Positions 17,685-26,440 of a stretch of 64,000 bases of DNA are shown here, piece by piece. The first letter of the stretch is position 1, and the number at the start of each line of letters is the position of its first letter. The position numbers and the translations under genes are program-made. The notes below the pieces were generated by a model that saw nothing but the letters and a program-made list of their open reading frames with translations, had not been told where the DNA came from and searched no databases. This DNA comes from Azonexus hydrophilus (GTDB taxonomy: Bacteria; Pseudomonadota; Gammaproteobacteria; Burkholderiales; Rhodocyclaceae): contig NZ_MTHD01000003.1 of NCBI RefSeq assembly GCF_001956855.1, forward strand, positions 476,647 to 540,646, written 5' to 3'.

Positions 17685-18839
17685 ATGCGGCATGGATGGA
17701 TGATGGCGGGCTTGCTCGCAACTGGTTTTTGCCTGACCGGATTTGCCGTTGGGGCCGAGCAGCCGCCGATCCGCAGCGAACGGGAAAACTTCCGTATCGA
17801 GGTGGTCGCGGCGGGCTTGGAACATCCCTGGTCGGTTGCTTTTCTGCCTGATGGCCGTTATCTGGTTATGGAACGTCCGGGACGCCTGCGCGTCATCGAT
17901 GCCGACGGTCGTCTCGATCCACGTCCGGTTGCCGGAATTCCCGCGGTTTCGGCGCGTGGTCAGGGCGGTCTGCTCGATGTCGTCTTGCACCCGGGGTTCG
18001 CCGGGAACGGGTGGGTGTATCTCAGTTATGCGGGCGCTGGCGAGGGTGGTGTCGGTACCGAGGTGTTGCGCGGACGCTGGGTCTCCGATCGCGCCGGTAA
18101 TCGTCTGGTCGATGTGCAGGTCATCTACCGGCAGTGGCCGAAGTCGGATGGTGGCGTGCATTTCGGCTCCCGGCTGGTGTTCGATCGAGCCGGATTGCTC
18201 CATGTCACCCAGGGCGATCGGGGCGAAATGGCGCGGGCCCAGCGCCTCGACGATCTCGCGGGCAAACTGGTGCGGCTTCACGACGATGGCGGCATTCCTG
18301 CAGACAATCCCTGGCGGGGTGTTGCCGGCGCCCGTCCGGAAATATTCAGCGTCGGCCACCGCAGCATGCAGGGCGCGGCGCTGCATCCGGTCACCGGCGA
18401 GTTGTGGACGCACGAGCATGGCCCGCAAGGCGGCGACGAGATCAATGTCGCCCGGATCGGGCGCAATTACGGCTGGCCGGTGATCACTTTTGGGGTCAAC
18501 TACGGTATTGGCACAAAAATCGGTGTCGGTACGCAGCGCGAAGGGCTGGAGCAGCCCTTGCATCAATGGACACCGTCAATCGCGCCCTCCGGGATGGCGT
18601 TCTATACCGGCGATCGTTTTCCCGGCTGGCGCGGCAACCTGTTCGTCGGCGCGCTCAAATTCCAGATGCTGGTCCGGCTGGAGCTTGATGGCGAGCGTGT
18701 CGTTCGCGAGGAGCGCTTGCTGACCGGTCGCGAGGGGCGTATCCGCGATGTCCGTCAGGGCCCGGACGGGTTGCTTTACCTGCTGACCGACGCCAGTAAC
18801 GGAAAATTGTTGCGTCTGGTGCCGGTCAGTACGCCCTGA
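17685..18839 (+). CDS. Soluble PQQ-dependent aldose/sugar dehydrogenase (YliI/Asd type)
   Basis: 384 aa periplasmic six-bladed propeller. The signal peptide ends around AVGA-EQ. Typical motifs are LEHPWSVAFLPDG, RGQGGLLDVVLHPGF, GVHFGSRLVFDRAG (catalytic His in that blade), HRSMQGAALHP and EHGPQGGDEIN. ATG 17685 is chosen because AGGAG lies six bases before it, while the ATG six bases upstream abuts the AGGAG. It is the second PQQ enzyme in the window, consistent with a need for PQQ uptake or synthesis. The adjacent LysR gene is the likely regulator. Confidence 0.87.
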   Translation: MRHGWMMAGLLATGFCLTGFAVGAEQPPIRSERENFRIEVVAAGLEHPWSVAFLPDGRYLVMERPGRLRVIDADGRLDPRPVAGIPAVSARGQGGLLDVVLHPGFAGNGWVYLSYAGAGEGGVGTEVLRGRWVSDRAGNRLVDVQVIYRQWPKSDGGVHFGSRLVFDRAGLLHVTQGDRGEMARAQRLDDLAGKLVRLHDDGGIPADNPWRGVAGARPEIFSVGHRSMQGAALHPVTGELWTHEHGPQGGDEINVARIGRNYGWPVITFGVNYGIGTKIGVGTQREGLEQPLHQWTPSIAPSGMAFYTGDRFPGWRGNLFVGALKFQMLVRLELDGERVVREERLLTGREGRIRDVRQGPDGLLYLLTDASNGKLLRLVPVSTP

Positions 18840-18842
18840 CGA

Positions 18843-19586
18843 TCAGACCCGATGGTTCATCAAGGCCTTCAGGCCATTTACGTTCAGGATGCGGATATGC
18901 TTTTGCTGGACAGCGATGTAGCCTTCTTCCTGGAACTTCGAGAAGGCGCGCGACACGGTTTCCAGTTTCAAGCCGAGATAGCTGCCGATTTCCTCACGCG
19001 TCATCCGCAGGTAGAACTCGGCATGCGAGAAGCCGCGGGCGGTGAAGCGCTGCGACAGGTTGAGCAGGAAGGCGGCCAGTCGTTCCTCGGCGCGCATCGT
19101 GCCGAGCAGCATCATGACGCCATGGTCGCGGACGATTTCGCGGCTCATCACCTTGTGGAAGTGATGCTGCAGGTTGTGGATCTCGCGCGACAGGGTTTCC
19201 AGCCGCGAGAACGGGATCGCACAGATCTCGCTGTCTTCGAGTGCGATCGCGTTGCAGGTGTGATGTTCGGTGCTGATGCCGTCGAGACCGAGCAGTTCGC
19301 CGGCCATCTGGAAACCGGTGACCTGGTCGCGTCCGTCTTCGAGCAGCACGTCGGTCTTGAAGAAACCGCTGCGGATCGCGTAGATCGAGTCGAAGGCTTC
19401 GCCGGCACGGTACAGGTGATCGCCGCGCTTGATGCGACGCCGGGTCGAAATCAGGTCGTCGAGACGCTCAAGCTCTTCCAGGCTGAGGCCGAAGGGCAGG
19501 CAAAGTTCGCGCAGATTGCAGTTGGAACAGGCCGTCTTGATGACGGACAGGGAAATCTCCTGATTCAACGGTATTGTATTGGGCAT
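18843..19586 (-). CDS. fnr: FNR, oxygen-sensing Fe-S transcription regulator
   Basis: 247 aa. From ATG 19586 the cluster cysteines fall at Cys20, Cys23 and Cys29 (CSNCNLREL and C), exactly as in E. coli FNR, with the fourth at Cys111 (HTCNA). The cNMP-like beta roll, dimer helix (MRAEERLAAFLLNLSQR) and helix-turn-helix (LRMTREEIGSYLGLKLETVSRAFSKF) follow; the recognition helix keeps the E-xx-S-R residues that read TTGAT. It diverges from hemN across an FNR box, so it probably autoregulates and activates hemN when oxygen is low. Confidence 0.93.
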   Translation of the reverse strand: MPNTIPLNQEISLSVIKTACSNCNLRELCLPFGLSLEELERLDDLISTRRRIKRGDHLYRAGEAFDSIYAIRSGFFKTDVLLEDGRDQVTGFQMAGELLGLDGISTEHHTCNAIALEDSEICAIPFSRLETLSREIHNLQHHFHKVMSREIVRDHGVMMLLGTMRAEERLAAFLLNLSQRFTARGFSHAEFYLRMTREEIGSYLGLKLETVSRAFSKFQEEGYIAVQQKHIRILNVNGLKALMNHRV

Positions 19587-19603
19587 TGGCAACCTGCATC
19601 GGC

Positions 19604-19617
19604 TTGATCCATGTCAA
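19604..19617. promoter_or_regulatory. FNR box between fnr and hemN
   Basis: TTGATCCATGTCAA differs from the FNR consensus TTGAT-N4-ATCAA at a single base. It lies 18 bases from the fnr start and 54 bases before the hemN start, so it can serve hemN activation and fnr autorepression. Confidence 0.8.
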
Positions 19618-19671
19618 CCGAAAATGCGATCCATCCCCACATAATCGAACCTAAACTTGGCGCTATGTTAA

Positions 19672-21075
19672 ATGAATTTCGCAACTGAAAACCTCGTCTT
19701 CGATCCACAGATCATTCGCCGTTTTGACGTGAACGGTCCTCGTTACACGTCGTATCCGACAGCAGACCGCTTTGTCGAAGCATTCGACTCGGAGGCTGCT
19801 GCGCTCTGGCTCGGCAAGCGCAACATCGGCGGAATAAGCCGGCCGCTGTCATTATACTTCCACATCCCTTTCTGCAACACCATCTGTTACTACTGTGCAT
19901 GTAACAAGATCATCACCAAGGATCACGGGCGCAGTGCCAAGTACCTGAAGTACCTGGGCAAGGAGCTGGCGCTGCAGAGTGCGGCGCTGGAAGGCCGCGA
20001 TGGCGAGCATGAGGTGATCCAGCTGCACTGGGGTGGCGGTACGCCGACTTTCCTGTCGCATGATGAAATGCGGCAGTTGATGGCCGAGACGCGCAAGCAC
20101 TTCAAGCTGCTTGATGGTGGCGAGTACTCGATTGAAGTCGATCCGCGCAAGGTCGATCGGGCGACGGTTGAGTTGCTTGGCGAACTTGGTTTCAACCGGA
20201 TGAGCGTCGGTGTCCAGGATTTTGACGAGAAGGTTCAGGTCGCCGTCAATCGCGTGCAGAGCGAGGAAGAAACCGCTGACGTGATCACGGCAGCCCGTGC
20301 CAGCGGTTTCAAGTCGGTATCGGTCGACCTGATCTACGGTCTGCCGCATCAGAACGTGATCGGCTTCAACCGTACGCTGGAACGCGTGCTGGCGATGGAC
20401 CCGGATCGTCTGTCGATCTACAACTATGCTCACCTGCCTGGCCTGTTCAAGCCGCAGCGCCGTATTGCCGATGCTGACCTGCCGACGGCGGAGGAGCGCC
20501 TGCAGATTCTCGCGCTGGCCATTCGCAAGTTGACCGACGCCGGTTATGTCTTCATTGGCATGGATCACTTCGCCAAGCCCGACGACGAACTTGCCGTGGC
20601 CCAGCGCCAGGGGCGGCTGCACCGCAATTTCCAGGGGTATTCGACCTATGCCGACTGCGACATGCTGTCGTTCGGCATCTCGTCGATCAGCAAGGTCGGG
20701 CCGACCTACTACCAGAACGTCAAGACGCTGGACGAGTATTACGACCGTCTCGATGCGCCGATGTTGCCGATTGTGCGCGGCATCGAACTGAATGCCGACG
20801 ATATCCTGCGGCGTTCGATCATCCAGGCCTTGATGTGCCACTTCGAGTTGTCCATCGAGAGCATCGAAAGCTCGCACCTGATCGATTTCCACAAGTATTT
20901 TGCGGCGGAAATCGAGGATCTGCGGGAGATGGAGCGTGGCGGTCTGCTGAAGATTGAGCGCGACTGGATTACCGTTCTGCCGCCGGGGCGCATGCTGGTG
21001 CGCGTGATCTCGATGGCTTTTGACCGTTATCTGCGGGCCGACCGCCAGCGGACGCGTTACTCCAAGGTGATCTAG
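19672..21075 (+). CDS. hemN: Oxygen-independent coproporphyrinogen III oxidase (radical SAM)
   Basis: 467 aa cytoplasmic radical SAM enzyme that converts coproporphyrinogen III to protoporphyrinogen IX without oxygen. The cluster motif CNTICYYCAC gives Cys68, Cys72 and Cys75, plus the extra Cys77 of true HemN. N-terminal NGPRYTSYPTA and the HWGGGTPTFL and SVGVQDFD motifs are as in HemN rather than HemW. The FNR box upstream supports anaerobic induction. Confidence 0.94.
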   Translation: MNFATENLVFDPQIIRRFDVNGPRYTSYPTADRFVEAFDSEAAALWLGKRNIGGISRPLSLYFHIPFCNTICYYCACNKIITKDHGRSAKYLKYLGKELALQSAALEGRDGEHEVIQLHWGGGTPTFLSHDEMRQLMAETRKHFKLLDGGEYSIEVDPRKVDRATVELLGELGFNRMSVGVQDFDEKVQVAVNRVQSEEETADVITAARASGFKSVSVDLIYGLPHQNVIGFNRTLERVLAMDPDRLSIYNYAHLPGLFKPQRRIADADLPTAEERLQILALAIRKLTDAGYVFIGMDHFAKPDDELAVAQRQGRLHRNFQGYSTYADCDMLSFGISSISKVGPTYYQNVKTLDEYYDRLDAPMLPIVRGIELNADDILRRSIIQALMCHFELSIESIESSHLIDFHKYFAAEIEDLREMERGGLLKIERDWITVLPPGRMLVRVISMAFDRYLRADRQRTRYSKVI

Positions 21076-21154
21076 GCGGGATGCGGGTATCGGGCGGGCA
21101 GCGGGCAGGTTAAACTGTCCGCTTGTCTGATGTTCTGGCCGCTTGCTTTCTCCC

Positions 21155-21826
21155 ATGCCCGATTCCGGCTTCTTTGCATTGTTTCTCGTTGGCTTGCTCG
21201 GCGGTACCCACTGCGTTGGCATGTGCGGTGGCATCGTCGGTGCACTGGCCATGGGCGGCGCTTCGCGCTGGACGATGCATCTTGCCTACAACGGCGGGCG
21301 CATTCTCTCGTATGCACTGGCCGGCGCCATCGCCGGCGCCCTCGGTGCGGCCAGCCTGGGGCTGGAAGGGCAAGTGCCGGCCCGCCTGATCCTCTACCTG
21401 TTTGCCAACCTGATGCTCATCGCGCTCGGCTTCTATCTGCTGGGGGCGACGCGCGCCCTGGCGTTTACCGAACGTGCCGGTCAGGCCCTGTGGCGCCGGG
21501 TACAGCCGCTGACGCGGCGTTTCCTGCCAGCGACGACGGTGCGCCAGGCTTTTCCGCTCGGCATGCTGTGGGGCTGGTTGCCCTGCGGCCTGGTGTACAG
21601 TGCGCTGGCCAGTGCCTTGTCGGCGGGTTCGGCGGGTCGGGGCGCGGCCTTGATGCTGGCTTTCGGGCTGGGGACGCTGCCCAATTTGCTGCTCGCCGGC
21701 ATCGTTCTGGCCCGGATCAACGAATTCGTCCGGCGGCCGCTGGTGCGTACGCTTTCCGGTTTGCTGGTGCTCGGTTTTGGCGTATACGGGCTGTTCGGTT
21801 TGCGTTATCTGCTTGAAGGAGCCTGA
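21155..21826 (+). CDS. SafE/TauE-like membrane protein (copper/cytochrome-oxidase assembly neighbourhood)
   Basis: 223 aa with six or more hydrophobic segments. The N-terminal motif [19 protein letters not shown] and the mid-protein [15 protein letters not shown], each with conserved Cys, define the COG2836 group, which commonly sits between cbb3-oxidase assembly genes and hemN. It is placed one base before the copA start, so joint expression with the copper ATPase is expected. A role in copper or thiol handling is likely but unproven. ATG 21155 is preferred over a TTG upstream. Confidence 0.8.
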   Translation: MPDSGFFALFLVGLLGGTHCVGMCGGIVGALAMGGASRWTMHLAYNGGRILSYALAGAIAGALGAASLGLEGQVPARLILYLFANLMLIALGFYLLGATRALAFTERAGQALWRRVQPLTRRFLPATTVRQAFPLGMLWGWLPCGLVYSALASALSAGSAGRGAALMLAFGLGTLPNLLLAGIVLARINEFVRRPLVRTLSGLLVLGFGVYGLFGLRYLLEGA

Positions 21827-21827
21827 A

Positions 21828-24041
21828 GTGAATCCGCAGGTGCCGTTGGAAAATGCAGAAAAAGTCGTCGAGTTTGCCATTGGCGGCATGACTTGCGCGG
21901 CGTGTTCTGCGCGCTTGGAAAAAGTGCTCAACCGGCAGGCCGGCATGCAGGCGAACGTCAATCTGGCTGCCGAGCGGGCGCGGGTGCGCCTGAACGGCGT
22001 CGCTGCCGAGGCGGTGATTGCGGCCGTGGCCAAGGCCGGGTTCTCGGCGGAGATTGTCGATGAAGGTACGCGAGCCCGGGAAAAAGCGGAAAAAATGCGG
22101 GTGTACCGCGAGGAAATACGCCGCTTCTGGATTGCGGTTGCGCTGACGCTGCCGTTGGTCGGCCAGATGCTGTTCATGTTCGGCGAAGGCGGGCATGCCA
22201 ACGAATTGCCGCGCTGGCTGCAGTTCGTGCTGGCGACGCCGGTGCAGTTCTGGATCGGCTGGCGTTTTTACGACGGCGCCTGGAAGGCATTGCGCGGCGG
22301 CGGGGCCAACATGGATGTGCTGGTCGCGCTGGGGACCACAATGGCCTGGGGCTTTTCGACCGCAGTGACGGTGTTCGGCCTGCACGATCAGCACGTCTAT
22401 TTCGAAGGCGGGGCGGCGGTGATCACGCTGGTGCTGCTCGGCAAGTTGCTGGAAGCACGGGCCAAGGCGCGGACTTCCGAAGCCATCGAATCGCTGATCC
22501 GGCTGCGCCCGAAAACTGCGCGCGTCGAGCGCGATGGCCAATGGATCGAGTTGCCGGTGGATGCGCTGATGCCGGGCGATATCTTTCTGGTGCGCCCGGG
22601 CGAGAGTGTGCCGGTCGATGGCGAGGTGATCGATGGCGAATCCAGCCTCGACGAGGCGATGTTGACCGGCGAAAGCATGCCGGTCGGCAAAGCCGCCGGC
22701 GATCGCGTTTTTGCCGCGACGGCCAACGGCCAGGGTTCGCTGCGCTGCCGGGCGACCGGTGTCGGCGAACAGACGCTGCTGGCCGGCATCATCCGCCTGG
22801 TCGGCGAGGCGCAGGGTTCGAAGGCGCCGGTGCAGCGGCTGGCCGACAGGATTTCAGGCATCTTCGTGCCGGTGGTTTGCCTGATTGCGCTGGCGACCTT
22901 CGTTGCCTGGTGGTGGGTCAGCGGCGATTTCGCCGAAGCGCTGGTCAATGCGGTGGCGGTGCTGGTCATTGCCTGCCCGTGCGCGCTCGGGCTGGCGACG
23001 CCGACGGCAATCATGGTCGGCACCGGCCAGGGAGCCCGCGCCGGCATCCTGGTACGCAACGCCGAGGCGCTGGAACGGGCCGAGAAGATCGGCGTGCTGG
23101 CGCTCGACAAGACCGGCACGCTGACCTGCGGTCAGCCGCAGGTGACCGATGTCGTGCCGCTGCAGGGTACGCGTGACGAGGCGCTGCGCCTGGCGGCCGC
23201 GCTCGAGCATCATTCGGAACATCCGCTGGCGCGGGCGGTGATGCAGGCGAATGTTGCGGTCGACCTGCCTGCCGTGACCAATTTCCGGGCAACGCCGGGG
23301 CAGGGTGTGACGGGCGAGGTTGCGGCGCGCAGCCTGAAACTTGGCGCCCCGGCGTGGTTTGGCCTGGATGCCGACGCGGCGATTGTGTCGCTGCAAGCCG
23401 CCGGCAAGACGGTGATCGTGCTTGGCGAGGTGCAGGGTGAGTCAGTGACGCCGCTGGCCCTGATCGCCATTGCCGATGCGCTGCGTCCGACCTCGCGCGA
23501 AGCGGTTGCCCGCTTGCGCCAGCGCGGTATCCGCGTCGTCATGCTGACCGGCGACAACGCGGCGACGGCAGCGGCGATCGCTGAACAGGCCGGTATCGCC
23601 GAGTTCCGGGCAGGTATTCTGCCCGGCGACAAGGCTGCTGCGGTCAACGCACTGAAAACGGAAAAAATGCTGGTGGCGATGGTCGGCGACGGCATCAACG
23701 ATGCGCCGGCGCTGGCCGCCGCCGATGTCAGTTTTGCCATTGGGGCCGGTTCCGATGCAGCCATCGAGGCGGCCGATCTGACGCTGATCCGCAACGACCT
23801 GCTCGGAGTGGTCGATGCCATTTCGCTGTCCGCTGCGACTTTGGGCAAGATTCGGCAAAACCTGTTTTTCGCCTTCATCTACAATGTGCTGGGTATCCCG
23901 CTGGCGGCAGCGGGTTTGTTGAATCCCGTCGTGGCCGGGGCGGCAATGGCCATGAGTTCGGTTTCCGTGGTCTCCAATTCGCTGCTGCTCAAGCGCTGGC
24001 GGCCGCGGGGTGCGCAGTCAGGGGCCATGGAGCAACGATGA
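21828..24041 (+). CDS. copA: Copper-translocating P1B-type ATPase
   Basis: 737 aa. One N-terminal heavy-metal domain (GMTCAAC, Cys23/Cys26), eight membrane helices, the ion-binding Cys383-Pro-Cys385, phosphorylation site Asp427 in DKTGT, an HP motif (HHSEHPLA) and GDGIND. It pumps Cu(I) out of the cytoplasm. The start is GTG 21828 with AAGGAG upstream. The short CopA-style N-terminus argues against CcoI/FixI, though oxidase assembly cannot be excluded given the hemN/SafE neighbourhood. It overlaps the next gene by four bases. Confidence 0.9.
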   Translation: MNPQVPLENAEKVVEFAIGGMTCAACSARLEKVLNRQAGMQANVNLAAERARVRLNGVAAEAVIAAVAKAGFSAEIVDEGTRAREKAEKMRVYREEIRRFWIAVALTLPLVGQMLFMFGEGGHANELPRWLQFVLATPVQFWIGWRFYDGAWKALRGGGANMDVLVALGTTMAWGFSTAVTVFGLHDQHVYFEGGAAVITLVLLGKLLEARAKARTSEAIESLIRLRPKTARVERDGQWIELPVDALMPGDIFLVRPGESVPVDGEVIDGESSLDEAMLTGESMPVGKAAGDRVFAATANGQGSLRCRATGVGEQTLLAGIIRLVGEAQGSKAPVQRLADRISGIFVPVVCLIALATFVAWWWVSGDFAEALVNAVAVLVIACPCALGLATPTAIMVGTGQGARAGILVRNAEALERAEKIGVLALDKTGTLTCGQPQVTDVVPLQGTRDEALRLAAALEHHSEHPLARAVMQANVAVDLPAVTNFRATPGQGVTGEVAARSLKLGAPAWFGLDADAAIVSLQAAGKTVIVLGEVQGESVTPLALIAIADALRPTSREAVARLRQRGIRVVMLTGDNAATAAAIAEQAGIAEFRAGILPGDKAAAVNALKTEKMLVAMVGDGINDAPALAAADVSFAIGAGSDAAIEAADLTLIRNDLLGVVDAISLSAATLGKIRQNLFFAFIYNVLGIPLAAAGLLNPVVAGAAMAMSSVSVVSNSLLLKRWRPRGAQSGAMEQR

Positions 24042-25729
24042 CCGGAAAGGTCGAGGGAGGTACCAACTTGTTTCAGGCCACCATGGAGGCGGCGCAGGTT
24101 GGTATTTTCGTCATGGGGGAAGGGCGCTTCATCTACGTCAATCCGTTCATGCGCGAGCTGTTTGGTTACAGCGAAGACGATTTTCAGAGCCGCATCGGTC
24201 CGCTTGACCTGGTCGTTCCCGAACAGCACGACATCGTTGCCGAGCAACTGGCGCTGCGCGCTGCCGGCGTGCCGGGAAAGGCCTACGAGTTGTCCGGGCG
24301 GCGCAAGGATGGATCGGTATTCACCATGTCGATTCTCGGCATGCCGGCACGTTTCGGCAATCTGCCGGTATCGGTGGGCACCGTGCTCGATGTCACCGAC
24401 CGCAAGGCCGCCGAGCTGCGTATCCGCGAGCTGGCCGATTTCGATGCGCTGACCGGCCTGCCCAACCGGCGCCTGCTGCACGACCGGGTCGAACAGATGA
24501 TTGCCAGCGCCGAGCGGGAAAACGGCAGCGCAGCCCTGATGTTTCTCGATATCGACCACTTCAAGCGGGTCAACGATTCGCTCGGGCACAGCGTCGGCGA
24601 CGAATTGCTGTGTGCGCTGGCCCAGCGCTATGCCGCAGTGGTGCGCAAGGTTGATACGCTGGCCCGGCTGGGTGGGGACGAGTTCATCATCCTGTTGCCC
24701 GAGGTCACCGCTGCCGCCGCTGCCGATGTTGCCCGTCGGGTGCTGGAAATCGCCGCGGCACCGTTTTCCGTCGGCGGCCACGCGCTGACCATCACGCCAT
24801 CGATCGGCATCAGCCTCTATCCGCAGGACGGCAAGGACATCGACACGCTGCTGAAGAACGCCGACACGGCGATGTACAAGGCCAAGGATCTCGGTCGCAA
24901 CACGTTCCAGTTCTATTCGTCCGAGATGAACATGGCGACGCTCGAGCGTCTGATGATGGAAAGTAACCTGCGCCATGCGTTGACCGCAGCAGAGTTCGAA
25001 CTGCACTACCAGCCGCTGGTCAGCCTGGAAAACGGTGAGATCGTCGGCGTCGAGGCCTTGATCCGCTGGTGCCATCCCGACCTTGGCATGATCATGCCCG
25101 ACCGTTTCATTTCGGTGGCCGAGGAAACCGGAATGATCAACCCGATTGGCGACTGGGTGTTGTTTGAGGCCTGCCGTCAGGCCCAGGCCTGGATCGATGA
25201 GGGACTGGCATTGCGGACGATGGCCGTGAATGTGGCGCCGGTGCAGTTCCGTCAGGCCGGTTTCGTCGAAATGGTCGCCGGCGCCCTCAGTACTTCCGGG
25301 CTCGCAGCGGATCGGTTGGAACTGGAACTGACCGAGCGCACCGTGATGCACGATGCCGAATTCACGCTGGGCACGCTATCTGCACTGAATCGCATGGGCG
25401 TCTGTCTGTCGCTCGACGATTTCGGTACGGGTTATTCGTCGCTGGCCTATCTGAAGCGTTTCCCGGTCGGCAAGCTGAAGATCGACCGGTCGTTCGTCAT
25501 GGACCTGGAGCGCGATGCCGACGATCGCGCGATTGCCTCGACCATCGTCAGCATGGGGCGCAACCTGCGCCTGACGGTGCTGGCCGAGGGGGTGGAGACG
25601 GCAGAGCAACTTGCCCTCCTGCGCAATATGGGGTGCGCGATGGTTCAGGGCTATCATTTCAGCAAACCGCTTACTGCGGCGCGGATGACCGAACTGCTGC
25701 GCAGCCAACCTTTTCTTCACGAAAGCTGA
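24038..25729 (+). CDS. PAS-GGDEF-EAL cyclic-di-GMP enzyme
   Basis: 563 aa, no membrane segment. A PAS domain (residues about 10-125: [23 protein letters not shown]) precedes a GGDEF domain with an intact active site (RLGGDEF, Gly212 on) and an EAL domain with an intact signature (EALIRW, Glu339) plus the [10 protein letters not shown] loop, so both synthesis and breakdown of c-di-GMP are possible. ATGA overlap with copA and a three-base gap to copZ place it inside the copper operon, an unusual spot. The PAS ligand is unknown. Confidence 0.9.
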   Translation: MTGKVEGGTNLFQATMEAAQVGIFVMGEGRFIYVNPFMRELFGYSEDDFQSRIGPLDLVVPEQHDIVAEQLALRAAGVPGKAYELSGRRKDGSVFTMSILGMPARFGNLPVSVGTVLDVTDRKAAELRIRELADFDALTGLPNRRLLHDRVEQMIASAERENGSAALMFLDIDHFKRVNDSLGHSVGDELLCALAQRYAAVVRKVDTLARLGGDEFIILLPEVTAAAAADVARRVLEIAAAPFSVGGHALTITPSIGISLYPQDGKDIDTLLKNADTAMYKAKDLGRNTFQFYSSEMNMATLERLMMESNLRHALTAAEFELHYQPLVSLENGEIVGVEALIRWCHPDLGMIMPDRFISVAEETGMINPIGDWVLFEACRQAQAWIDEGLALRTMAVNVAPVQFRQAGFVEMVAGALSTSGLAADRLELELTERTVMHDAEFTLGTLSALNRMGVCLSLDDFGTGYSSLAYLKRFPVGKLKIDRSFVMDLERDADDRAIASTIVSMGRNLRLTVLAEGVETAEQLALLRNMGCAMVQGYHFSKPLTAARMTELLRSQPFLHES

Positions 25730-25732
25730 AAC

Positions 25733-25939
25733 ATGGAAAACACCATCATCAAGATCGGCGGCATGAGCTGCCAGGGATGCGTCAGGAACATCACCGGCGT
25801 GCTTACCGGCCTGCCTGGTGTCGCTTCGGCCGAAGTGTCGCTGGAAAAGGCCGAGGCGGTCGTTGCCTTTGATGCGCAACAGGTCGGTCGCGGCGAACTG
25901 GTCGGGGCGATCGAGGATGCCGGGTTCGATGCCGAGTGA
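25733..25939 (+). CDS. copZ: Copper chaperone, single heavy-metal-associated domain
   Basis: 68 aa with the ferredoxin-like HMA fold and copper site GGMSCQGC (Cys15 and Cys18 by count). It should hand Cu(I) to CopA. Coding starts three bases after the GGDEF-EAL stop. Confidence 0.88.
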   Translation: MENTIIKIGGMSCQGCVRNITGVLTGLPGVASAEVSLEKAEAVVAFDAQQVGRGELVGAIEDAGFDAE

Positions 25940-25948
25940 TGCTGCGTG

Positions 25949-26272
25949 ATGAGCAGTGGCTCTGCTTTTTGCCTGTTGCTGGCACTGCTGCCTGATGACG
26001 AGATCGAGCGGCGTTCTTTGCTGCGGATACTGGAAGTGGCGATTCCGGGCGTCAGCACCGTTGAAACAGGGGCAGGAAAAAGACTATTGGATACGCTGCG
26101 TGACAGTGATCCGGTGAGCCGGGAAGCACTCGCGCAATATGCTGCAGCATTGCCGGACGAAGGAGCGGCGGTGCGGGTGCTTTTTCCCGGCAGTGTCCTG
26201 ACGGTGGTGCTGTCTGTCATGTTGCAGCGGGGCTGTCATGATTTCCTGTTGCTGAAGCGTTACAGCTTGTAA
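25949..26272 (+). CDS. Small hypothetical protein after copZ
   Basis: 107 aa from ATG 25949 (a GTG lies one codon upstream). No family is recognised. The N-terminal SSGSAFCLLLALLPDD is hydrophobic and the rest mixed, with a hydrophobic VLFPGSVLTVVLSVML near the end. It follows copZ closely on the same strand. It could be a conserved but unnamed gene or an over-called frame. Confidence 0.45.
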   Translation: MSSGSAFCLLLALLPDDEIERRSLLRILEVAIPGVSTVETGAGKRLLDTLRDSDPVSREALAQYAAALPDEGAAVRVLFPGSVLTVVLSVMLQRGCHDFLLLKRYSL

Positions 26273-26282
26273 CAGAATAGCA

Positions 26283-26300
26283 AATGAGATACATTATCAA
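26283..26300 (+). promoter_or_regulatory. Fur box upstream of the siderophore receptor
   Basis: AATGAGATACATTATCAA resembles the betaproteobacterial Fur site AATGAGAATCATTCTCATT. The element GCAAGCCAGC follows 10 bases later. Confidence 0.6.
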
Positions 26301-26310
26301 CAGCATTTAA

Positions 26311-26335
26311 GCAAGCCAGCCAAACGCCAGCCAGC
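26311..26335 (+). repeat. UTR element copy 1 (siderophore receptor leader)
   Basis: In mRNA sense, GCAAGCCAGC - CAAAC - GCCAGCCAGC. It lies between the Fur box and the receptor gene. Seven further copies occur in the window; see the matching repeat entries. Confidence 0.75.
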
Positions 26336-26440
26336 TTTTCCCCCAACCGTCTCGTTGTTGGGGCACCTGTCTGGTCACGGCCGTTTCACGTTGTGCGGTT
26401 TGTCCCGGGTTGCCCCGCAGCGGTTTTCCTGGATACGACA

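Noticed and set aside
21828..24041. CcoI/FixI oxidase-assembly copper ATPase
   Set aside because: The short N-terminus with one GMTCAAC domain and the copZ gene downstream fit CopA better; no cco genes lie in the window.
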